Positions 8,946 to 17,929 of a stretch of DNA of 64,000 nt are shown piece after piece. Position numbers and translations under genes: made by a program. The number at the start of each line of letters is the position of its first letter. The stretch's first letter is position 1. The notes beneath the pieces were generated by a model. The model had not been told where the DNA came from and ran no database searches. It was given only the letters and a program-made list of their open reading frames with translations. This stretch comes from Chloroflexus aurantiacus J-10-fl (lineage in GTDB: Bacteria > Chloroflexota > Chloroflexia > Chloroflexales > Chloroflexaceae): contig NC_010175.1 in the NCBI RefSeq assembly GCF_000018865.1, positions 4,960,001 through 5,024,000 on the forward strand. Direction: 5' to 3'.

Positions 8946-10163
8946 CTATTCGGGCGACGGTAAAACCGGTAGCGGTTTGCCCAACCATTCGGTGTAGAGT
9001 TCGCCGAAGCGTCCGGCAGCCAGGGCGCTGCGGATGTCGGCCATCAGGTTGAGCAAGAATGCGACGTTGTGCAGGCTCACCAGTCTGATGCCGAGTAGCT
9101 CTTTTGAGCGGTAGAGGTGATGGATGTAGGCGCGTGAGAAGTGGCGGCAGGTGTAGCAGGGGCAGCCCTCTTGCAGTGGCTGCCGGTCGTCGCGGAGGGC
9201 GGCGTTGGTGACGTTGAGCCGCCAGTTGCGCTCGCGGTTGCGGATCAGGGCTGCCCCGTGGCGGCCAAGCCGGGTTGGGCTGACGCAGTCGAACATGTCG
9301 ATCCCACGCGCCACCCCTTCGAGCAGGTCGTCAACGTCGCCGACGCCGAGCAGGTGGCGGGCCATGCCGTCGGGCAGGTAGGGCACGGTCATATCAACCA
9401 CTTCGTACATCTGGGTTTTGTTGGCACCGAGCGAGCCGCCGATGCAGAGGCCGTCGAAGGCCATGTCGCTGATGTAGCAGGCGCTGGCCCGGCGTAGATC
9501 GGGGAAGATGCCGCCGTGGACGATTCCGAAGAGTAGTTGATCGGGGTTGGGTAAGGCCGACCGATCCCGGCGTTGGTGCGCGATCAGGCAGCGCTCGGCC
9601 CAGCGGTGGGTGCGGGCCATGCTTTGAGCGGTATAGTCGTAGCCGGCGCGAAATGGTGGCAGTTCGTCGAAGCAGACGATGATGTCGGCGCCGAGGTGGT
9701 GCTGTACTTCGATGCTGCGTTCGGGGGTGAAGACGTGGCGTGAACCGTCAAGGTATGACTTGAAGATGACCGCCTCTTCGGTGACGGTAACCATGTCGTT
9801 GAGGCGCGTGGGATGGGCAGGACGACGACCTTTCACTTCATCGGCAATCCCGCCGTAGACGAGTGAGAAGACCTGAAAGCCGCCACTGTCGGTCAGAATC
9901 GGGCCGTTCCAGCCCATGAAGCTGTGCAGGCCACCGTGACGGGCGATCAATTCGTGGCCGGGCTGGAGGTAGAGGTGGTAGGTGTTGCCCAGAATGATCG
10001 ATGCGCCATGGTCACGGAGTTCGTGGGGGGTGAGGGATTTGACGGTTGCCCGCGTGCCGACCGGCATGAAGACCGGTGTGGCGACCGTGCCATGGGCAGT
10101 TTGGAGAAGACCGGCGCGAGCGCGGCTCTCTGGATCACGAGCGGTGATGGTAAATGGTGCCAT
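8946..10163 (-). CDS. tgt: tRNA-guanine transglycosylase
   Basis: Exchanges guanine-34 of GUN-anticodon tRNAs (Asp, Asn, His, Tyr) for preQ1 on the way to queuosine; cytosolic TIM-barrel enzyme. 405 residues, slightly longer than the usual 370-385. TDSGGFQVFSL carries the active-site Asp92. GIVHGGIFPDLR and the SPTRLGRHGAAL segment are family signatures. The zinc site is CPCYTC with Cys334, Cys336, Cys339 and His365. ATG start, with its own TATAAT promoter about 60 nt upstream. It lies downstream of and in line with the flippase operon but 115 bp away, so probably has separate transcription. No other queuosine gene (queA, queC-G) is in the window. Very secure. Confidence 0.96.
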   Translation of the reverse strand: MAPFTITARDPESRARAGLLQTAHGTVATPVFMPVGTRATVKSLTPHELRDHGASIILGNTYHLYLQPGHELIARHGGLHSFMGWNGPILTDSGGFQVFSLVYGGIADEVKGRRPAHPTRLNDMVTVTEEAVIFKSYLDGSRHVFTPERSIEVQHHLGADIIVCFDELPPFRAGYDYTAQSMARTHRWAERCLIAHQRRDRSALPNPDQLLFGIVHGGIFPDLRRASACYISDMAFDGLCIGGSLGANKTQMYEVVDMTVPYLPDGMARHLLGVGDVDDLLEGVARGIDMFDCVSPTRLGRHGAALIRNRERNWRLNVTNAALRDDRQPLQEGCPCYTCRHFSRAYIHHLYRSKELLGIRLVSLHNVAFLLNLMADIRSALAAGRFGELYTEWLGKPLPVLPSPE

Positions 10164-10217
10164 ACAGTTTATTTCGTAGCTGATACGACTATCAGGTTGT
10201 TATCAACACAGGTCGGT

Positions 10218-10245
10218 ATTATACCCGACTACCATCGCTGATCAA
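10218..10245 (-). promoter_or_regulatory. promoter for tgt
   Basis: On the minus strand, TTGATC, a 16-nt spacer, then TATAAT within GGTATAATACC, about 55 nt before the tgt start. The -10 is consensus and the -35 matches four of six. Confidence 0.55.
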
Positions 10246-10278
10246 CAATAAGTGCTATTGTCCCCACCTATCACTTCG

Positions 10279-11910
10279 TCAGGGTGCTGTCCGACCGGCA
10301 ATTCGCCGCGCCAATGCCAGTTCTTCGGCACCGATGGCCCCCAGCATCCACAGGCCGGCAACGTAGACAACCGGGCCGATCAGGATGGCACCGACGCTGC
10401 CCAGCCAGCCCGGTAACCAGAGGATTGCCGGCGCCATCGCGACTGCCATCAGCAGACTGGCGAGGGCCGGGCGCCACATGAGCCGGTGTATCGCCGGTGC
10501 CAGACCCTCACGGCGTAACACCGGATGAAAGACCATGTACAACACTACTTCCGACAAGATGGTGATCACCGCCGCTGCCAGCAGAGCGTCTTGCGGGCGG
10601 CCCCACCGAATCGCGAGTGGGATCGCGATCAGGTTAGCGGTCAGGTTGAAGGCCGCACCGATTACAAAGGCACGGGTGATTGCCGTCTGGCGCTCAATCG
10701 CGATCAAGACGTACTGTAACAACCCGTTGACAAACGAAAGGGGGAGGAACCAGGCCAGCACTGCCAGAACCGTCACCGAGGGCAGGTATTCGGCGAAACG
10801 ACGGCGGGCGAAGAGCCAGACCAGATCGTCGGCCAGGACGGTCATGAGCATCGCCAGCGGAAACGCGATGAGTAAGAGGAGATGGAGGGTGCGCTGTTGG
10901 GCGGACGCCAGTTCGCTCCGTGCACCACCGGCCCGACGCGCTAGCAGCGGGAAAACGGCAAAGGTGACCGCAGGCGGTAAGACCAGGGCGATGTTGAGTA
11001 ACTGATACGGCAGAACGTATTGCTGCACCAGAAGATCGGCATTACTGCCGCCAAACGCCCGCACGATGAAGAGATCAAAGCGAAAGAAGATAACGCTCAG
11101 CAGATTATTGAGCATCAGCGGCAGGGCTTGCGGCACGAGCTGGCGGAGCGCTGTGCCATCGAAGCTCAGGGTTGGGGTGAAAAAGGTGCGTACCTGCAAG
11201 GCCAGAAAGATGAGCGCGGTGATCGAGCTGACGAACACTGCGGCCCAGGCCAACCCAATCACTCCCCAGCCCAGCACGAGGACACCAATTCGGGCCAGAA
11301 AGCTGAGGAGCGCGGTAAACACCTCAATGACTGCCGGTACCTCCATGCGTTCGGCGGCATTGTAGAGAGCGGTGACCGCGCCGCTGTAGGCGCCCGGTAC
11401 CAGGGTCAAGAGTAGAATCCAGATCGCCTGCTGCCCCTCGTTGGTGAGAGGTTCGCTGAGGCCAAGTGTACCGATAGCGTGATAGGCAGTGATGACCAGC
11501 CAGGCGACCGGCACGGCAGCCACGCCGATCAGGATGAGGCGCAAGCCGAGCGTAACCCCGAACAGGCGTTGGGCGGCGTTCGGATGGCGGGCGACTTCGC
11601 GGATGAGCAGGACACCCAGTCCGAATTCGGTAAATGTTGCCAGGTACTGGGCGACCAGCAGGGCAGCGGTGTTGTATGCGCCCAGGGCAGCCGGATCGAG
11701 TGAACCGACCAGGAGGAGCAGGATAACGGTATCCAGGCCGCGCACAAACAGCCGTAAGCCAAAGGTGATGGCGCTGTTTTTGAAGATACGGCGCGCAGTG
11801 TTGGCCGGGTCGTCGCGATACAAACGCCGCCAGAGTATGGCACCTGCACCGAGGATGAGCAGGCCGGCACCGATAAGTAACAAGACCAGAGTCAAACGAT
11901 CAATATTCAT
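10279..11910 (-). CDS. MOP-superfamily polysaccharide flippase
   Basis: 543 residues with one N-terminal anchor followed by about 13-14 hydrophobic helices, matching Wzx/MurJ-type flippases of the MOP/MATE superfamily, which move lipid-linked sugars across the cytoplasmic membrane. N-terminal helix LVLLLIGAGLLILGAGAILW, then a basic loop RRLYRDDPANTARR, then the repeat bundle with FRFDLFIVRAFGG and a QQYVLPYQLLNIAL segment typical of the family. The start ATG overlaps the stop of the upstream gene (ATGA-type junction at 11907-11910), so the two are translationally coupled. The substrate is not predictable. This is a second flippase, separate from the one in the polysaccharide locus at 48001. 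Confidence 0.8.
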   Translation of the reverse strand: MNIDRLTLVLLLIGAGLLILGAGAILWRRLYRDDPANTARRIFKNSAITFGLRLFVRGLDTVILLLLVGSLDPAALGAYNTAALLVAQYLATFTEFGLGVLLIREVARHPNAAQRLFGVTLGLRLILIGVAAVPVAWLVITAYHAIGTLGLSEPLTNEGQQAIWILLLTLVPGAYSGAVTALYNAAERMEVPAVIEVFTALLSFLARIGVLVLGWGVIGLAWAAVFVSSITALIFLALQVRTFFTPTLSFDGTALRQLVPQALPLMLNNLLSVIFFRFDLFIVRAFGGSNADLLVQQYVLPYQLLNIALVLPPAVTFAVFPLLARRAGGARSELASAQQRTLHLLLLIAFPLAMLMTVLADDLVWLFARRRFAEYLPSVTVLAVLAWFLPLSFVNGLLQYVLIAIERQTAITRAFVIGAAFNLTANLIAIPLAIRWGRPQDALLAAAVITILSEVVLYMVFHPVLRREGLAPAIHRLMWRPALASLLMAVAMAPAILWLPGWLGSVGAILIGPVVYVAGLWMLGAIGAEELALARRIAGRTAP

Positions 11911-12692
11911 GGCAATTGTGTTGTGATCTTGATTGCACGACCATCACTGATCAGGCGGATTGCGCCATCGAGTTTGGGATGGTATACCTGCGGTGCCAGT
12001 TGTCGGCGTTCGTACAGCGTGTGGAGCGCCGGTTCAGCGGCTTGAAAACCGGTACTGAAGGCTACCGCCTGCACACGGAGTTGATCAAGCAGCGGGTTGT
12101 CGATAGGGCGCTGCCAGGGATAAATCAACAGATCGATTGGTTGACCGGCCAGGGTAGCGAGGGCCGCATCACCACTGCTACCACCGGTATGGATGAGAAC
12201 ACGGATCGCACGATACTCAAGAGCAAGCACAGCCCCACCCTCTTCCCCCTCGTGGACGGCCAGTACCCGCAGCCGGGTACCACCGAGATCAAGCTGTTGG
12301 CCGGGCTGTAAATGGCGAATGGGGACTGCCAGATCGTGCAATACCGCACGCCATTCACCGCCAACGTCTGCCGGTGCCAGCGCCAGCGTCGGTTGATAGC
12401 GACGTAATGCGCCTAACTGCCCAGGCACACGCTGATCGTCGATCCGGGTTAACACCACAGCCGCAAGTCGACGCTGCCAGAAGGGGAGATATTTCCCCAG
12501 CTCAACCGCCAACCCTATTGGGTCACGGCCACCATCAATGAGCGTAAACGAACCGCCGGGCGATTGAATGAGGATTGCATCGCCGGCGGTTGGCAGCAAG
12601 ATCACGTGCAAATTCCCGTCAGGACGCTGGTGCCAGGCCAGCACCCCGATGATTCCGATCAGACCGGTAAACCACCACAGCCGCTGTTGCAT
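11907..12692 (-). CDS. ComEC-like metallo-hydrolase fold, metal ligands lost
   Basis: About 261 residues from the ATG at 12692, where the protein starts MQQRLWWFTGLIGIIGVLAW, one membrane anchor; a TTG at 12752 would add 20 unlikely residues. The rest follows the C-terminal beta-lactamase-fold domain of ComEC/Rec2: DAILIQSPGGSFTLIDGG, then a VVLTRIDDQRVPGQ segment where the family has THxDxDHxGG, a LDLGGTRLRVLAV strand, and RVLIHTGGSSGDAALA where the family has LLTGD. All expected His/Asp metal ligands are replaced, so hydrolase activity is unlikely; DNA or partner binding outside the membrane is conceivable. Operon member between RidA and the flippase. The fold call is by motif alignment in my head, hence moderate confidence. 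Confidence 0.6.
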   Translation of the reverse strand: MQQRLWWFTGLIGIIGVLAWHQRPDGNLHVILLPTAGDAILIQSPGGSFTLIDGGRDPIGLAVELGKYLPFWQRRLAAVVLTRIDDQRVPGQLGALRRYQPTLALAPADVGGEWRAVLHDLAVPIRHLQPGQQLDLGGTRLRVLAVHEGEEGGAVLALEYRAIRVLIHTGGSSGDAALATLAGQPIDLLIYPWQRPIDNPLLDQLRVQAVAFSTGFQAAEPALHTLYERRQLAPQVYHPKLDGAIRLISDGRAIKITTQLP

Positions 12693-12767
12693 ATTATTCT
12701 CTGGTTCACTATACGTGTGTGCTCTGTATAGTAAACCGGACAACAGCGGCAAACGTTGCAGTGGATT

Positions 12768-13148
12768 TCAGGCTAATGCAATAACTTCGATCTCGATCCG
12801 GGCATCGCGAGGCAAACGCGCCACCTGTACCGTCGAACGGGCCGGTGGTGCATCACCGAAATGTTCGGCGTAGGACGCATTCATCGCGGCAAAATCGTTC
12901 AGATCGGCAAGGAAGACGGTGGTCTTCACAATGCGATCGAGCGAGCTACCGGCGGCCTGGAGGATCGCAGCGATATTCGCAAAAATCTGCCGGGTCATTG
13001 CCCCAATGTCGTCGGTGATCAGTTCACCGGTAGCCGGATTGATCGGCAACTGCCCGGACACAAAGATCAGATTACCGGCCCGAATGGCCTGTGAATACGG
13101 CCCAATTGCTGCCGGAGCAGCGTCGGTACTAATGGGTGTGCGTTCCAT
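12768..13148 (-). CDS. ridA: RidA-family enamine/imine deaminase
   Basis: 126 residues from the ATG at 13148, which is 9 nt after GAGGT; the ATG at 13157 has the ribosome site directly abutting it and is less likely. RidA proteins hydrolyse reactive 2-aminoacrylate-type enamines and imines formed by PLP enzymes; cytosolic trimers. Signatures: AAPAAIGPYSQAI near the N terminus, NLIFVSGQLPINPATG, the GSSLDRIVKTTVFLADLNDF segment, and the C-terminal ARSTVQVARLPRDARIEIE with the substrate-binding Arg. Standard length. It sits in the middle of the minus-strand operon, just after the PH-like membrane protein (stop at 13165). Very secure family call. Confidence 0.93.
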   Translation of the reverse strand: MERTPISTDAAPAAIGPYSQAIRAGNLIFVSGQLPINPATGELITDDIGAMTRQIFANIAAILQAAGSSLDRIVKTTVFLADLNDFAAMNASYAEHFGDAPPARSTVQVARLPRDARIEIEVIALA

Positions 13149-13164
13149 TGGTGTCATACCTCGC

Positions 13165-15123
13165 TTAACGTAAGAGCCAGAACCCAAGCATCACAAAGAT
13201 ATTCCAGATCACAGGGAGTAGACCACCGAGGATCACCTGTGAACCATCCCATTCGTAGACTTCAACCCACAGCGCTGCCGTGACCCAATAGGCAATAGCC
13301 AGCGCGCCAAACCAGAAGAGAGCAGCTAACCAGGGCAGGTTGATCAGCAGACATACCAGCGCCAGCAGCATCGGCAAGAGGCGCGGCATCTGCACAAGCG
13401 GATAGAAGGCAAAAATGCGCGCCTGATCCTCTTCGTTGGTGAAATTGCCGTGGATCAGGAACGAGATTAGCACAATCAGCGGCCACTCCAGCAAACCGGC
13501 CAGCCAGAAAGCGAGACCGCCGAGGATCATCCCCATATCTGGCCAGCGATCCCCGTCGATCAACGCCGGGAGCGAAAACATCAAACCAACCGGCAACGAC
13601 ACCAGCAGCATTGAGCGGGCGGCGGCCCAGAGCAGCGAACTGATCGAACGCTCACCAGCCGCGAGTTCTACGGCCATGGCTTTGATAGTGGCAACCGGCT
13701 GTCCGATCAGTTGCAGGTTTGGCGCAAACGCTGTCGGTTGAAAGCGGGGTATCTCTTTAATCGGTGGCAGATGATTCAACCGCTCGGCACAACGAACGAT
13801 CAGATCGGCCCAGTTGGTCATCGTTCCGACCAGAATAACTCCCGGCTGCCACCTGCCGCTGACGATGAGGCCACACAAACGACAAAACCAGGGCAGGCGT
13901 GAGGATTGGACAAACGCGATCTGCTTGCCAAAACCCAGATCGATCACCTTGCACGCCTGTATCTGTGTCCAGGGGATGACGATACTGAGGCGCCGTCCCT
14001 GTAATCTCCGACTGTAGCGCATGGTCAGGCTCTGCTGGCCGGCCACGGCAACCACCGGTACTGCGGCAACGATAGCAATCCCGGCAATGACAGCCAGGGC
14101 AAGCATGATATGGGCAGCAATGATGAGCCAGAATGGTGCCGGTAGATCGGCACGTCCGGCAATACCAAACAATGATACGCCCACCCCTTGATACGCCTCG
14201 AAAATCGCCTTATAGACCGGATCGCGACTGACCCACAACGCAGCGGGGTTACTACGGTAGGTCGGAAAGAGCAGACTCAAAGCCCGATCCCAGTAGCTGC
14301 GGTAGTGGAGCAATGCCAGCAGCAGAATAACCGTTGCTGAGCCAAAGGTAACGATTTGCACCAACGAAAAGCGCGGCATTGTCGCCACCACATCAGGCTG
14401 GTTGGTCGGCGGCAGATTCACCGCTACTGGAGCTGCCTCGGCAGTCGACTCACCCCGGAGCAGCAGACCTAACAACGGTGAACGCCGTCGCTCATCAACC
14501 ACCACCGGTTGACCGCCCTCGATACCACGAATAACCCGTGCGTTCTCTTGCAAGATGGTGTTCAACAACTGATCGAACCCATCAATATCAGACGAGATGA
14601 AGAAGGCCGGTCGCAAGGTCGTGCCGTACAGCAGACCATACACACGGTGCCAGCCGGTCAGCCGCTTGGCCCGCTTCGCCGGAATAACCAGCAGGATAAA
14701 GCGTTGCCCAGAGGCATCACCGGTCACGTGAATGTGTTGCAGGTCTTCCCAGGCAACCGGCAGCCAGCTACCGGAAAACGCGACCAGCAGACCACGACTA
14801 CTCACCCGAACGGCGGGAAAGGCATTGAGCAAGACTAACGCAATCAGCAAGCCGACCAACGACCACAGCAGCACACCCAGTGCCTCACCCATCCAGAGGT
14901 TGAGGTCTTGAGGCAATGGCGAGAGCGCATCAAGCAGCGGGCGGAGCCAGGAGGTACGGCGCAACCAGACAACCAGACCTTCATTGGCTGCCAGCAAGCC
15001 GCGTGCCAGTTGGTACAGCGCACTGAACACACTGAGCAGCACAAGCAGATTCCCCAGCGTTACCAGTCCTATACGACGACGCCACGGGTAATCGTACACC
15101 TTTTCGGCAACCATGACGCTCAT
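13165..15123 (-). CDS. large membrane protein with PH-like segments
   Basis: 652 residues. It has paired N-terminal membrane helices (LVTLGNLLVLLSVFSALYQL and a segment after about residue 75), then a soluble stretch LVAFSGSWLPVAWEDLQHI followed by RFILLVIPAKRAKRL, which resembles bacterial PH-domain (bPH) strands. A central pair of helices follows at about residues 255-350, a second soluble part RLSIVIPWTQIQACKV with similar PH-like rhythm, and a C-terminal cluster of helices. It thus looks like an internal duplication of (helices + PH-like domain). Function unknown; cytoplasmic membrane. It starts 17 nt after the xseB stop, so is co-transcribed with the DNA-repair nuclease genes. Confidence 0.75.
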   Translation of the reverse strand: MSVMVAEKVYDYPWRRRIGLVTLGNLLVLLSVFSALYQLARGLLAANEGLVVWLRRTSWLRPLLDALSPLPQDLNLWMGEALGVLLWSLVGLLIALVLLNAFPAVRVSSRGLLVAFSGSWLPVAWEDLQHIHVTGDASGQRFILLVIPAKRAKRLTGWHRVYGLLYGTTLRPAFFISSDIDGFDQLLNTILQENARVIRGIEGGQPVVVDERRRSPLLGLLLRGESTAEAAPVAVNLPPTNQPDVVATMPRFSLVQIVTFGSATVILLLALLHYRSYWDRALSLLFPTYRSNPAALWVSRDPVYKAIFEAYQGVGVSLFGIAGRADLPAPFWLIIAAHIMLALAVIAGIAIVAAVPVVAVAGQQSLTMRYSRRLQGRRLSIVIPWTQIQACKVIDLGFGKQIAFVQSSRLPWFCRLCGLIVSGRWQPGVILVGTMTNWADLIVRCAERLNHLPPIKEIPRFQPTAFAPNLQLIGQPVATIKAMAVELAAGERSISSLLWAAARSMLLVSLPVGLMFSLPALIDGDRWPDMGMILGGLAFWLAGLLEWPLIVLISFLIHGNFTNEEDQARIFAFYPLVQMPRLLPMLLALVCLLINLPWLAALFWFGALAIAYWVTAALWVEVYEWDGSQVILGGLLPVIWNIFVMLGFWLLR

Positions 15124-15140
15124 AAGCGATCCGCCTTTCG

Positions 15141-15338
15141 TCAGACATCCGCAATCTGGCGAACCCGTAATTCCGCCATATCGAGCAATTGCTGACAGGT
15201 AGCGGCCAATTCAGCACCTCGTTCGTACAGGTGCAACGCTTCAGCCAGTGACAATTCGCCGCGTTCAAGGCGTTCGACAATCTGTTGCAACTCGGCCAGT
15301 AATCGCTCGTACTGCTCAACTGGATTCGGCTCACTCAT
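15141..15338 (-). CDS. xseB: exodeoxyribonuclease VII small subunit
   Basis: 65 residues from the ATG at 15338, starting MSEPNPVEQYERLLAELQQI. XseB binds the long helical region of XseA; together they degrade single-stranded DNA to acid-insoluble then acid-soluble oligonucleotides in repair and recombination. Family signature: VERLERGELSLAEALHLYERG, with two amphipathic helices. The start codon overlaps the xseA stop by 8 nt (ATGAGTGA), giving translational coupling and deciding the start against the longer form. Normal length. Secure. Confidence 0.93.
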   Translation of the reverse strand: MSEPNPVEQYERLLAELQQIVERLERGELSLAEALHLYERGAELAATCQQLLDMAELRVRQIADV

Positions 15339-16524
15339 TCGTCGACTCCACAGTTGCGTGTACAATCCCGGCGCGCAGCGTCAGCGCGATGCGCTCACCG
15401 GTCTGTACCTGAGATGAATCGGTAATGACTCGCCCATCGGCGTGCTGGGCAATCGCATACCCACGGGCAAGAGTTGCCTGCGGGCTAAGCGTGTTCAGAC
15501 GGGAATGGAGACCATGCAGGCGTGTGCGCTCAAGTTGAAGCCAGCGGGAAAAGGCGCGATCCAGCCGCAGCATCAGATCATCAATCGTCTGGCGGGCTGC
15601 ATCGAGCCGGCGACGGGGATGATGACGCTGCAACAGTAGCCGCTGCCGGGCTACTTCACTGCGTTGGGCATCGATGCCGGTCAAAAGCGCCACTTCTGCC
15701 CGTTCACGCAGATCGATAACCCGCTGCCGCAGATCGGCGAGCGGCGGCGCGACCAGCTCGGCAGCGGCTGAGGGGGTCGGTGCACGGACATCGGCCACTG
15801 CATCAACCAGTGTCGTATCGGTCTCGTGACCAACACCGGTAATAATCGGCACCGGGCTGGCAGCCACTGTGCGTACAACCTGTTCATCATTAAACGCAGC
15901 CAGATCGTCGCTGGCGCCACCGCCACGGGCCAGAATGATCACATCGAGCGGTTCGGCGTAAGCACGCCGCAACGCGGCGACAATACTGGCCGGCGCTAAC
16001 TCACCCTGCACCAGACACGGCGAGAGGATGACTTCAGCTAATGGATAGCGACGGCGCAGAATAGTGAGCATATCTTGCAAAGCAGCCGCCTGTGGCGATG
16101 TGACAATGCCGATACGACGAGGCAGAACCGGCAACAGTCGCTTACGGCGTTCGTCGAAGAGTCCTTCTGCTTCGAGACGAGCGCGCAGATGTTCCAGTTG
16201 GGCATTGAGCAACCCAACACCGGCTGGCACAATCTGATCAACGACAAACTGCAACTCACCGCGTGCCTCATAGAAACCGACCCGTCCGTGCGCCAGGACA
16301 GCGTCACCATTAGCCGGCAACAAGGCGATTTGTTCAGCTTTCGAGCGCCAGAGGACAGCCCGAATACTCGCCTGCTCATCTTTCAGCGTAAAATAGCAAT
16401 GGCCGGAAGGGTAGCGTCGAAACTCTACCACTTCCGCCAGCAGCCAGATGTCGAAGAACAAGCCTTCGTCTTCCAGATGAGCACGCAGTGCACTATTGAG
16501 ATCGGATACCGTAAATGCACGCAT
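15331..16524 (-). CDS. xseA: exodeoxyribonuclease VII large subunit
   Basis: 397 residues, a little shorter than the usual 440-460. Catalytic subunit of the ssDNA exonuclease, cytosolic. N-terminal OB-fold (FTVSDLNSALRAHLEDEG, then WLLAEVVEFRRYPSGHCYFT, residues about 3-100). The catalytic domain has PRRIGIVTSPQAAALQDML, the DVIILARGGGASDDLAAFND motif and ITGVGHETDTTLVDAVADVR. The helical XseB-binding region follows and is on the short side here, then a C-terminal LARGYAIAQHADGRVI hairpin. Its ATG overlaps the accB stop by one base. Secure. Confidence 0.95.
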   Translation of the reverse strand: MRAFTVSDLNSALRAHLEDEGLFFDIWLLAEVVEFRRYPSGHCYFTLKDEQASIRAVLWRSKAEQIALLPANGDAVLAHGRVGFYEARGELQFVVDQIVPAGVGLLNAQLEHLRARLEAEGLFDERRKRLLPVLPRRIGIVTSPQAAALQDMLTILRRRYPLAEVILSPCLVQGELAPASIVAALRRAYAEPLDVIILARGGGASDDLAAFNDEQVVRTVAASPVPIITGVGHETDTTLVDAVADVRAPTPSAAAELVAPPLADLRQRVIDLRERAEVALLTGIDAQRSEVARQRLLLQRHHPRRRLDAARQTIDDLMLRLDRAFSRWLQLERTRLHGLHSRLNTLSPQATLARGYAIAQHADGRVITDSSQVQTGERIALTLRAGIVHATVESTNE

Positions 16525-17048
16525 TAGAGTGGTTCGATCACCATCAGTGGTTGCCCATACTCGACCGGCTGACCATTCTTGACCAGAATGCGGGCAACCC
16601 GACCGGCCACATCGCTCTCGATCTCATTCATCATCTTCATTGCTTCAACGATACCAACCGTATCACCAACCCGAACTTCATCGCCTTCCTGGACAAAAGG
16701 TCGATCTCTCGGCGAAGGAGCAGCGTAGAACGTACCGACCATTGGTGCAGTAATCGTATGACCTGCCGGCATCTCGACCGGCGGCCCTTCCGGTGCAGGT
16801 GGCGGCTGAACAAATGGAGTGACCGGTGTAGCCGGTAGCGATGGACTGGGAACCGGTGCTGTTGGCAGTGGTGCCGAATAGATCACACCGCCGGGCTGAC
16901 CACGCTTGACGTGCAGCTTCGCATTACCATTTTCAATTGTAATTTCGTAGACATCGCTCTGTTCGAGCATTTGCAAGAGCACGCGAACGGCAGCAAGACC
17001 GAAAGGATCGGGCTGATCGGCTGGCAATTCTGTTGTTTCGTCCTTCAT
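16524..17048 (-). CDS. accB: biotin carboxyl carrier protein of acetyl-CoA carboxylase
   Basis: 174 residues from MKDETTELP (ATG at 17048, with GGGGAG very close upstream); an ATG at 17066 would add six residues and cannot be excluded. Carries biotin between the carboxylase and transferase partial reactions that make malonyl-CoA; cytosolic. An N-terminal AccB dimerisation-like region VRVLLQMLEQSDVYEITIEN, a Pro/Ala-rich linker (about residues 60-95), then a biotinyl domain with EAMKMMNEIESD; the modified Lys is about residue 138. accC is not adjacent; the gene instead leads an operon with xseAB. In phototrophic Chloroflexota malonyl-CoA also feeds the 3-hydroxypropionate cycle, if this is such an organism. 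Confidence 0.93.
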   Translation of the reverse strand: MKDETTELPADQPDPFGLAAVRVLLQMLEQSDVYEITIENGNAKLHVKRGQPGGVIYSAPLPTAPVPSPSLPATPVTPFVQPPPAPEGPPVEMPAGHTITAPMVGTFYAAPSPRDRPFVQEGDEVRVGDTVGIVEAMKMMNEIESDVAGRVARILVKNGQPVEYGQPLMVIEPL

Positions 17049-17083
17049 AGCTCCCCACAGCATCATTCTGGCGAAACTACCCT

Positions 17084-17089
17084 ATTGTA
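17084..17089 (-). promoter_or_regulatory. -10 box for the accB-xseAB operon
   Basis: TACAAT on the minus strand (within GATACAATAGGG), about 36 nt before the accB start. No clear -35. The repeated GCTACGCTACGCTAC just upstream is notable but unexplained. Confidence 0.4.
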
Positions 17090-17240
17090 TCACAAGAGGC
17101 GCTACGCTACGCTACATACCAGAATACGCCTCTCAATACCGATAAGTTATCGTCACAGCGAGTAGCAATATCTTTACCGACAACACTCACAGAGATTGTT
17201 ATGCTAGGCACGAGATATGGTGTAGAGAAAGGACAAAGCT

Positions 17241-17462
17241 ATGTTTTCTCGCAACATGGGCACACTTGATCGCGATATTCGTCTGGTATTGACCATGGTT
17301 TTTGGTCTCATTTCACTGTTTGGTCAAATATTCTGGCTCCAGGTCATTTGTGGTTTCCTGGCGTTGATTATGTTTGCTACCGCTGCATTCGCAGTTTGCC
17401 CACTGTACTCGCTGTTTGGCATCAACACCTACAAGCGAGAACAGGTAAAGAAGCGCGCCTGA
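17241..17462 (+). CDS. DUF2892 (YgaP-like) two-helix membrane protein
   Basis: 73 residues: MFSRNMGTLDRDIRLVL, then two hydrophobic helices (LTMVFGLISLFGQIFWLQVI and GFLALIMFATAAFAVC), then CPLYSLFGINT and a basic tail. The N-terminal NMGTLDRxIR and the CPLYxLFGINT block are the family signature of the YgaP transmembrane domain, DUF2892. In E. coli this domain follows a rhodanese; here it stands alone. Role unknown. Preceded by GAGAAAGGACAAAGCT as ribosome site. Single gene. Confidence 0.85.
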   Translation: MFSRNMGTLDRDIRLVLTMVFGLISLFGQIFWLQVICGFLALIMFATAAFAVCPLYSLFGINTYKREQVKKRA

Positions 17463-17929
17463 TCGGTACGTGTACGGTAATGGACTTCATGACGGCATCG
17501 GCTATGTGAATTATATCACACTCTCTACAAGGTTGCAGAAATCACCAACAGCCGTTCTTGAGCGTATACAGGCGGTATTGCTGCCGACGATGAGGAGTAG
17601 GGGCAAATACGCATTTGCCCCTACGTTCGTTGGTGCGCACCATCGTGTGCCATTTGCGAATATCAGCAGTGCGCTCTATGCATTAGTGTCACACGACCAA
17701 AGCTACACTACCAGATTTGACCTGATGCCTGCGCCGCCCCTACCGATGATTTGCCAACACTTCGTATGTTTTGGTATGCTGGGGAAAGCCGACTGGATCG
17801 CAGTTTCCATCCTCCGTTCGCTTGCAGGCGACCCTTCAACGGTGTACTGCACTGCAAATGACGAGACATAGCAGGCAGAGTCAGGCAGATCAATGCTCAA
17901 AGCGTATCATTCTACCTTCTAACCGACAG
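17463..17929. other. gene-free spacer with palindrome
   Basis: Holds a 28-bp inverted repeat at 17597-17624 (GTAGGGGCAAAT / ATTTGCCCCTAC, 4-nt loop) of the dispersed GTAGGGGC family. The ORFs across it lack ribosome sites and are not credible. Confidence 0.6.
17597..17624. repeat. GTAGGGGC-family palindrome
   Basis: 12-bp perfect arms GTAGGGGCAAAT and ATTTGCCCCTAC around ACGC. Same outer ends as the hairpins at 29718-29743 and at the ends of the G-rich arrays, but a different inner part. Confidence 0.8.
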
